From the NCBI GenBank assembly GCA_944989445.1, contig CALYLW010000058.1:1434001-1498000 (forward strand): a stretch of DNA of 64,000 nt. Reading direction: 5' to 3'. The notes beneath the pieces were generated by a model, which made no database searches, was not told the origin of the DNA, and worked only from the letters and a program-made list of their open reading frames with translations. Of the stretch, positions 56,182 through 64,000 are shown in pieces. Source of the stretch: Ampullaceana balthica (taxonomy: Eukaryota; Mollusca; Gastropoda; Lymnaeidae). The position numbers and the translations under genes were made by a program. How positions within the stretch are numbered: position 1 is the first letter of the stretch; each line of letters opens with the position of its first letter.

Positions 56182-57259
56182 TACCTTTAATGTTGTAAAA
56201 GATTTCATGAATGAAATATAAAATATAATATAACCTTTATTATACAACCCCCAAGCTTAAAATAAAACATTTTTTAAAATTTGTTTTTCGTATTAGTATT
56301 AGCTGTTGCTGTTAACCAAATGTTCCTTTTGCATACAATCCTGTAAGAGTTTAGGAATGCTGTGTAAATCATAAAACTTTTAATAATAAATACCATACCA
56401 TTATCATTTTGAAAAAGTTTTAAACAATTAAACCCATTTAAAATACGAATAACGTATCTTGTTCCGATAACTATCCATGCCTCTCAATTGTTCATCCACA
56501 GCAGAAACCATAGAAAAGTCTGCTATTGTGTTGTAAGAAAAAAATGTCTGAACCAGCTTTACTCAATCTTCGAGTGCAAATGGAATAACAAAATTTAAAG
56601 AATCTTCTGTACAAATATAAATCAATTCAAATTTTCATAATTATTTTATTTAAAGATAGAAGCACCAACAATTCCTAAATTTAATCTAGTTTATCTAGTG
56701 TAAACACCTGACGTAACTATATCCAGTAATGAACACGCTATGAACATGGAATTACCGTGACCGAACCGATTTCGCGAAATAACGAATCGTGACTTAAGGG
56801 GATCTATATATGCGTTATATAAAATATAATTACGCGTTAATTGATCGATTAATTTTTACAGATTAATGGAACAAAAAAATTAATCAGTACCAGCCCTAAA
56901 ATATACATGTCTGTGCTATTGACTGTGTACACGAAATAGTTTTCGGGTTTTAATAATATTCGTTAAATGCGTTAATTAAGTTTAAATATTGTAAATTTCA
57001 TTTCAACTCATGAAAGTTCTTCAACAGGCTATTTCATATAAAGTTTTTGTTTAAGTGGCCGTGTTAAACTTGTAACATAAATTAAATATAAACCTATGGC
57101 TGCAATTAATAATCTATAGTTAAAAATACGCTAGGCACTATAGTCAATAATGAATTAGCTTGCCGGGGTTGTTTTGTTGTTGTTGTTGTTTTTTGGTATG
57201 AAAAGCTTTTCCTCAAGTTGAATGGAGACAAGTTAATTATGTTTTTCATCGGTGTAAGC
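56182..57259. other. AT-rich intergenic sequence
   Basis: No gene. A stretch at 56,835-56,900 (TTAATTGATCGATTAATTTT, ending CAGCCCTAAA) looks like another decayed end of the ATTAATCG-type hAT family. Confidence 0.4.
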
Positions 57260-58024
57260 CAGAGGTGTCCTAACACCGTGCCGTGGGCCAAATACTGCCT
57301 GCGTTTAAATTTTAACTGGCCCGTGGCTTTATCTGAAATAGTTAATTAACTCGGGGATTTTTTTAGTAAAGACAACTTTAAATTTATAACAAAATCCGAA
57401 ATTATCTGATGTTTTAAGGACAAAATAACGAGTACGTCTAATGATGGCATAATTTATGACGTTTTATCCTTTACCAACATGGATATTGATTACAAAAAGC
57501 TAATACTAAAACGATGTACTGCTATGTGTAGGAAATTGGATGATGTCCGATTTCAAAATCAAAATGACGTAATAATGTTTATTTTTTGCCAACTTGAAAA
57601 AGGAAATGAATGTAGTGTGGTGTATTTGTAATATTAGACAATATTAATTTTAACGTCACAATTTTAATGTCATAATTTTTCGACTACAGTTATATTTTTA
57701 AAAAAAACATTTTTATTTTAAGGTACTTAGTATAAAATTAACATCTTTATATAATAACTTGACCATCTCTTATCCAATTTTAGTAATTTTTAATAATGGA
57801 GTGAGATAATTTACTAAGTCTCAATAGTCATGACACTATTGTCCCCTTTTCCCCCACAAAATAGTATTCTTACTAATTACAAATTTTAAAAAATTATATA
57901 ATTAAAATGCATGTAACTCCGTAAACAAAAATCATGTCATTTTTGTTTATTATCTTAATCTGGCCCACACATAATTTTACTTCATGTAATACGGCCCTCT
58001 TTGAATAAAGTTTGGTCACCCCTG
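57260..58024. mobile_element. Old hAT-derived MITE
   Basis: Left end CAGAGGTGTCCTAACACCGT, then GTGGGCCAAATACTGCC. Right end ACGGCCCTC, then AAGTTTGGTCACCCCTG. These are inverted hAT (Charlie-like) ends. The flanks GTGTAAGC and GTTTAATA agree at only five of eight positions, as expected for an old insertion. AT-rich, non-coding interior. Confidence 0.65.
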
Positions 58025-59122
58025 GTTTAATATAATGTAAGCTTTTCTATTTATAAAGAATGTAAATTAGTAATTTATATATAGACTATAGATAGGCTAT
58101 ATATATATATATATATGTTTGGGGGTGGGGAGGAGGTATAACTGTGTTAAATTTAATTGTTAAACAAGTGTTTGCTAAAGGTCACGGTCAGTTACCATGT
58201 TTGCAATAAAGCTTTTATGAATTCCTGTCCATTAGCTGAGCATTGTCCAGGAGGTCTGCTATTTGGCTGTCTTACTAATTGTCCATTAATTTCAACCTTG
58301 AAATGTTGAGATAACCCATCCCCCTAGCCACAATGATGTACAATTATTTATTGTCAGTCTGCCAAACTTTTCCTTTCTGTCTTAGATCATCTCAGACAAC
58401 TGTTTACAAAGTTCTATTTAATTTTACCTCAATGTATCAATTTAAATATTTGTTTCATTACTTGATGATTTGAGCTGCAATATATGGTGTTCTTTAATCT
58501 TTTGCTTTTTATTAAAATATTTAAAACATGAAACACACACACAGTCTCAAAAGTTCACAATAATGAGCTAAACATGTTGAAATGGGAATATAATTTTATT
58601 TACAGTAAAAATGAAAAGAACATGGTAACAAATAACATGACATGTAGTTACATAAAACAGGGACATTACCCTGTCATGTTCAAGGCGGCGCATGATCTGA
58701 AGATTAACATATGTTACCATACTGGTAATACAAGCTAAACTTGGCCCCACCCCAACCTGTTAGATGGGCTAAACTTGGCCTCCAACTGTTGCTTACTTGA
58801 GAGACTGTTTAGTTGCACAAATCACAGCCCTATTATTGACACCTTTGTTTCCCCCACTCATCCAGAAAATGATTGTCAATAACAATGGAAATTTTTGCTT
58901 CCTTGACATACAATCAAACATAGTTTTAAAAGTAAAAAATAAAATTTTATTATTACTATATTTATCAATAAACTATATAATTATCCATAATCCACATCAC
59001 AAATGAATTCAGTTAAACTGTCCAAGTGCCGTTTCAATGAAGTTGTTTTGATTTTAGTTCTCTGTTCGGCTGCTTTTGTAAAAATGTTGATATGGTTTAC
59101 GATGTAGCAATAAAACCAACTT
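58025..59122. other. Sequence downstream of CRNKL1
   Basis: AT-rich, with a short (TA)n near 58,100 and a G-run near 58,120. No further gene recognised. Confidence 0.4.
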
Positions 59123-59128
59123 TTTATT
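59123..59128 (-). terminator. Candidate CRNKL1 polyadenylation signal
   Basis: AATAAA on the minus strand, 164 bases after the stop codon. It is the first such hexamer downstream. Other AATAAA hexamers lie further on in AT-rich sequence, so the true site is unproven. Confidence 0.45.
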
Positions 59129-59195
59129 GAGCTGTGTAACCATTGAAATATTTTAAACTATAAAACCATAGAGAAACCGGGCAAATCTTGAAATA

Positions 59196-59258
59196 TTAAC
59201 TACCCCAGGTGGGACAAACTACCCCAGGTGGGACAAACTACCCCAGGTGGGACAAAGT
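59196..59258. repeat. 19-bp tandem repeat, three copies
   Basis: CTACCCCAGGTGGGACAAA repeated exactly three times, in the presumed CRNKL1 3' UTR. Each unit contains the palindromic CCCCAGGTGGG-like core. Confidence 0.93.
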
Positions 59259-59291
59259 TTCTGTAAAATTGTCAGACTGACTGACCACTGA

Positions 59292-61066
59292 TCAACTGTC
59301 TGGGTCTGTTTCATGCGTGTCTGGCTCTTTGGTTTCCTTCCATTTTTTGGCTAGGGCCAAGAGTTTGAGATTTGGTTTGGCCGACTCCTCATCAGGGAAG
59401 ATGTAATCAAAGTATTCCTCCCAGCCGGCATCCAACTGAAATAGATGGAGAATAAGGTTTGAACTTTGTATGTGCTGTAACAAGAAAGAACACATCACTG
59501 TGACCTTTCACCTCATATCAAAAGGAAACATTTTGCTCTTGATCACCACAAACTTCCCAACAATTACAATTATTGAATTCATTTATGTCAAACTCTTTTT
59601 AACAAACACTTCAATGAAATGATTGACATCACACAAACTAATGCTGTTATAACCCAGTTCAACAAATCCTCACATCACGACTTACCCCATCATCTGTTTG
59701 TATTTTCCTCCTCTTCTTCACCTTCTGTGGCATCAGTTTCTCAACTTCCTGCTTGGACTGGTCATCTCCAGCTTCCTCCTGTGATGGGGAAAACAATAAA
59801 TAATATTATTACCATCCTCATCTTTCTTAATGATGTGCCTATAAAATCACTACAAAAACCATCCTGTATGAGGACATCAAAATACAATTGTAATGAAACC
59901 ATGTTTTATGATACAGATATAATTTTAAAAAGAATCAGTAATGTTACAACAAATCAATGTTCTACCTCCCTCATTTATAATAATAATAATAAATAATAAA
60001 TTGATTATTTATATAGCGTTGTATCCCAGTAAGGAACTGGGCTCACAGCGCTTTACATGAAAGAAATAACATACTTATAAGTATTAAATTAACATTCATA
60101 TCACAACAAACACACACAATTACAATACATTATACATAAGCTACGTTAATCATTTACAAGAAATGTTGTTTCATCAATTTTAAAAATAAATTTTGAAAAG
60201 ATGTGTCTTAAGTGCAGTCTTGAAGGACTTTGTTTGAAACTAGGAAATATAATTTATTTTAGACATGCCTGAAACGCTTAGACCAAAAGTTTATATTCAT
60301 GTGGAAGTTAACGTGCATAAATTAACTTAACGAGAGAACACATGACAGCCTAACACAACAATTGCCACCCAAAGATAAGATAGTAAATTTGATGAATAAA
60401 CATGTCAGTTATCTCCTACTGGAACATTTGTCAAACACGATATGTCAATTACCTCTAATGCTTGCCAGGCTTCCAGCAGCAGCAATCTCTCTTCTTTATC
60501 CTGGGAATTCTTCAGTGCCTTGTTGGCTTCTCTATAAACTGCTCTTGTTTTCTCTAATGCATTTTCTTCAGGTAATGAAAGTTCAAACCTGGCATAGCTA
60601 ATCCAAACCTAGTGCAAAAAATAAACATTTTCAAAACTAAATGGTTGGAATAGAACTGAAATATTTTCAATGTGTTCAAATGATAGTAAAACTTGTGAGA
60701 ACCAGTTATTATGAATGAGTTACTTTTCTCTTGGTAAAAACATCATCTAGGTCTCACAACAAGTATTAAGCATTGCACAGTTGTCAATTATGTTTTTACA
60801 TTCAAGTCAACATCAGTTAACAAATAATTTGACAATATTTCGAGGGCTTGTTAGTAATATTTGTTCCTGACCTTGACATGCTGCGTCCTCTGTAACAATC
60901 TTTTGTAAAGTCTTCTGGCATTGTCATACTCTTCTTGATCCACTTCAAAGTCAATGTATGCCTTCCAGAGTACCTCAGGCATGTCCAGCCTGGCTTGATT
61001 GATGGCCAGCTCCAGGATGGCCCTGGCCCTCTCAGTGTCACCCAAGATAGTCTCCAACTCAGCATA
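59292..61066 (-). CDS. CRNKL1: Crooked neck-like protein 1, last four coding exons (partial gene)
   Basis: CRNKL1 (yeast Clf1/Syf3) is a scaffold of HAT repeats in the Prp19/CDC5L complex of the spliceosome in the nucleus. Exons in transcript order: 60,872-61,066 (65 codons; [46 protein letters not shown]), 60,453-60,608 (52 codons; [29 protein letters not shown]), 59,686-59,778 (31 codons; [19 protein letters not shown]) and 59,292-59,435 (47 codons plus stop; [16 protein letters not shown]). All introns are GT-AG and phase 0. The visible 195 residues cover the last HAT repeats, the basic KVKKRRK stretch and the acidic tail. They follow the animal protein closely, though the segment after [11 protein letters not shown] is slightly shorter than in vertebrates. 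The upstream exons must lie beyond 64,000; none is visible between 61,067 and the edge, so that intron exceeds 2.9 kb. Confidence 0.95.
59980..60330. repeat. Dispersed repeat in a CRNKL1 intron
   Basis: ATTTATATAGCGTTGTATCC then AGCGCTTTACATG, then GTGTCTTAAGTGCAGTCTTG. The TATATAGCG/AGCGCTTTACA pair is a motif I know from dispersed repeats of many invertebrates. An AAT microsatellite precedes it. The class is uncertain. Confidence 0.5.
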
Positions 61067-61759
61067 CTGGAAACAGTAAGAAGATGGCTATCTAATTATC
61101 CTTGTACTTACAATATGGGTATCAAATTATCCTTGTACATGTACTTAGAAGATGGCTATCAAATTATTCTTGTACTTACAAGATTTCAATAAGTGTCTTA
61201 ATGGTAAAGCAGGGTTCCCACTTTTTTTCAGCAAAAAAGTTCAAGACTTTTTCAAGACCATAATAGAAAAATTCAAGACTAAAAACCTCAACATCGCGGC
61301 ATTTTAAAAAAAACAGAAATTACTTAATTAATAACAAATTCAATGTAATAATGATAAGGTCTTTATTCAACAAACATCAATACATAGGGCGGATCCTTAG
61401 ATAATTTTTCCAACAGAGATGAAAAATATAGGGCAAGCCAAAAACATGTAATATAAGTCATCTTTGTTTCTCCAAGGCTCATTGTTTTGGCCAATGTACA
61501 TGTTGGAAACATCTTTTGAAAAATTTGCACCACATCGGATTGATAATTACATGTAATTGAATAATTGGAACAAATGCACCTAGTGCCTATAAGAGTTCTG
61601 CATTCAATGTATCATTTGTGGACACAAAATTGATTATTATTGGCTGTATGTTTGAACACGTTGCTGTATCAATTAGTTTCTCCTGGACATATTCATCTGA
61701 TGTATTCTTTGCAGCAACATAATCCTCTTGAATTTTCATAAAAACTATTTATTTTTTCC

Positions 61760-61852
61760 TGACTGAGTCTCTTTAATTTTATCAGCATATTTCTTTCCTT
61801 TCATGTGGGACACAAGTGCCGACTTTCTAAATGCAGTTACTTCAGTTAGGCA
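61760..61852 (-). pseudogene. hAT transposase zinc-finger fragment
   Basis: The minus-strand reading CLTEVTAFRKSALVSHMKGK then KYADKIKETQSGK ends at a stop. SALVSHMKGKK is the typical second half (His-containing) of the BED-like finger at the N-terminus of hAT transposases. The paired cysteines and catalytic domain are not visible, so only a fragment remains. Confidence 0.55.
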
Positions 61853-63130
61853 AAGTTGAAGATTTCTGAAAAATTTTAATTTAGAAAAAAGTGTAAATTT
61901 TGTGTCGACCTAAACAATACTAATGACCAATTTAAAAAATTGCAATTGACACTATTAGCGTCTTTAATCATTATTTATCTCAGGTTGCAATTATTTTTAT
62001 ATTTAGCAGTCAATTTGAACAATTACTAGTAATAGGCGTATACTTATACTTATTGAGTTCTCAAAATTATTATTTATAGATGTAAAGGAATTTATAACAT
62101 GTTTTTTTTTACTACAAGCGCGTACCAGGCCAAGGATGGGCTCTGTACCAGGCCAAGGATGGGCTCGTCATTTGGCGTTAGTTACCGATTAATTAATTAA
62201 CTTTAAACAAATTACAATTATGATTCTTTTTTATTATTATTATTAAAGAAATGCAAATGTATTTAACAGTATTTAATTAAAGAATATAAATTCTTTAATT
62301 CCCTAAAAAAATCGTCGATAAAGTTAAAAATATTTACAGGTATTTTTATTGATTTTTAAATTAATAATAATTTAATAGTAATAGAGTATACAGCGCTATA
62401 TTATATGTAAATAAAATAAATATAGCTATCAAGGCTAATAATAAAAAATAGGCCATCTACACCTCAAAAACTTATGCAGAAATTCAAAGTCTATGTCTTT
62501 CATATTAAATCTTGGTGAGCTTCATCATGTGTGACAATTTTTATTGAGCTAGGACATGTCGGACATTTTTTTATTTATAATTTTCCCAAGCACTGACCAT
62601 TGAATTGATTCAATTCATTCATTTCATGGTTAAGAAGTGACACTGCCCCCTTTTTAATGACGTAAGTCCCCGATGCTTATAAAAAATTCAATTATTTTGG
62701 CTTTTACAATAAAATATTTGATAATTGAACTTTAAAGATTATCTAATATGGAATTAGTTCAATAACATACTTCATTTTCATTTAGACGGCTAAACCATGC
62801 AGTTATTATTATAAATTTTCATAATGTACTGTGTGCAGATAAGTTGTCCTTGGCAACCATTACTATTCACTCAAACATTTTTACTCCAACTACTACAATG
62901 TCTTCAATAGTTTCATTCATTAGTTGTGGACATGTGCAAAAACTATTTAACCCTTTGGTCAGGGTTAAATTAATTACTCATGAGCCAAAGTTGAAGGTTC
63001 AAAGGGAGGTCATAATTTTAATTGTACATGTTTATTAAGAGTACAATTCGTTTTGTCATGAGTCTTAAATAGTCATGTCATATGTAATTAGTAAACATTG
63101 ATTATTTGACATATTAAAATAAATACTTAC

Positions 63131-63307
63131 CACAAACGCTGCAGAAGATTTTAAATTAACTAAAATCTTGATTTGTATATCGCGAAGAACAAATTCCAAA
63201 ATAATCGAGCATACTCCATTAGGTTGAGGGAAAAATGTGGCAGAACGAGGTCGGAAGTATGCCTTCAGAAGCGGAAAAAACAAGAATTTTAACGCATGCG
63301 CAGACAA
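63131..63307 (-). other. Possible first exon of the intronic hAT element
   Basis: A 59-codon frame from ATG 63,307 runs into a perfect donor, GTAAGT (63,125-63,130). It starts MSAHALKFLFFPLLK and matches no domain I know. Position near the element's right end and minus orientation agree with the finger fragment further on. It could be the transposase 5' exon or chance. Confidence 0.25.
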
Positions 63308-63943
63308 TTAAAACTAAAACTTACTAGTAACTTAAAAGTAATCAAACATGACAGGACCATAATCGAAGCCTCTTACTTTGGTTATTTTTTTTTAAATATA
63401 TGTATTTTATTTATTTTTGAAATTTTTCGCGACTGATCCAAAGATTTCCCGACTATTTCCGGACTTTCAAGACCGAGAAAATTAATTTTAAAATTCCTGA
63501 CTTTTTCCCGATTTCCCGACTGCGTGGGAACCCTGGTAAAGATTTAATAAGAAATAAAAGTAAATCTAATAACATTAGCTTCATGTACAAATCAATCTAA
63601 TTCATAAAAATTAATTTTAGAATTTGTGGATCCAGGCAAACTAATATTTTTGTTAAATATACAATTTTTTGCAAAGAAACTAGTTTTTTTTCTTCTTCTT
63701 TTTTTTAAAAAAATTATTTAGGATCCACAATCAATATTTTGATCATTATGGCTCCTGTTAAATTTATTGGTTCTGCATACACTTCTAAGAGGAAACACTT
63801 TGTAGGGCTGCTCAGCAGGGTATTAGTGACTTGAGATAATTAATTTTTACACATGTTCTCTATTAAATTTTCAGTTGCTTTCTGATTGATGTCAGAGTGA
63901 ATTCTACATTAAAGCTATTTTTGTTTCAATTTATTTTTTTGCT

Positions 63944-63966
63944 GAGGAAGGCTTTTAGCCGACATG
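63944..63966 (+). other. Second hammerhead-ribozyme-like core motif
   Basis: CTGAGGA (exact CUGANGA form), then A, GGC-TTTTA-GCC, then GACA instead of GAAA. The layout is the same as at 42,965-42,985. The GAAA change should abolish activity. The window ends soon after, so flanking context is incomplete. Confidence 0.3.
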
Positions 63967-64000
63967 TTTGTGGCTTTGTGGTATCATTTTGTTCAGCATA

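Larger units (their letters stand above)
61210..63535 (-). mobile_element. 2.3-kb hAT-like element in a CRNKL1 intron
   Basis: Ends CAGGGTTCCCAC and GTGGGAACCCTG are perfect 12-bp inverted repeats. Subterminal TTCAAGACTTTTTCAAGACC on the left and GACTTTTTCCCGATTTCCCG on the right are related. GTAAAG occurs on both sides (61,204-61,209 and 63,536-63,541), a perfect 6-bp target duplication. A shorter-than-usual duplication is known for some hAT groups. The interior is AT-rich with transposase traces on the minus strand and an exact 20-bp duplication near 62,130-62,170. Confidence 0.85.

Overview
The window looks like a repeat-rich animal genome, most likely a mollusc and probably a gastropod. 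Three things support this: a spliced, metazoan-like gene for the spliceosome protein Crooked neck-like 1 (CRNKL1) at the right end, a tRNA-headed SINE of a type I associate with gastropods, and a dense mix of hAT, Ginger-like, PIF/Harbinger-like, Helitron and LINE elements. The organism call is inference. Nothing looks prokaryotic: there are no operons, ribosome binding sites or CRISPR spacers.

Positions 1-28,700 are dominated by tandem arrays with unrelated units of 21-46 bp. They cover roughly two thirds of the interval. The largest is a 9.5-kb array (11,105-20,600) of a 29/30-bp unit with higher-order copies about 2.0-2.1 kb apart. Its minus strand happens to be free of stop codons in all three frames over long distances, which creates huge but almost certainly meaningless reading frames. 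Between arrays lie short unique stretches, one Helitron-like element (6,563-6,935) and a hAT fragment (21,530-22,262). I find no credible host gene here.

Positions 30,400-58,000 are a transposon graveyard with several well-delimited elements: an internally deleted Ginger/KRBA2-like transposon (30,437-31,847); Helitrons at 32,996-33,405 and 39,010-39,525; a nearly intact LINE with 11-bp target duplications (33,471-37,821) whose single long reading frame is broken by one in-frame stop; a 1.6-kb hAT with a perfect 8-bp duplication (40,638-42,271) sitting inside the BED-finger codons of an older hAT; three PIF/Harbinger-type MITEs; and a 5.1-kb hAT with a perfect 8-bp duplication and a decayed ZMYM1-like transposase (50,607-55,747). 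The last contains a 487-bp-period tandem repeat and another nested copy of the same repeat.

Positions 59,292-61,066 (minus strand) hold the last four coding exons of CRNKL1, with clean GT-AG junctions, all in phase 0. The rest of the gene lies beyond the right edge. Its introns have collected a dispersed repeat and a 2.3-kb hAT-like element with a 6-bp duplication (61,210-63,535). This is the only host protein-coding gene I can support. Everything else is satellite, mobile element or unassigned non-coding sequence.
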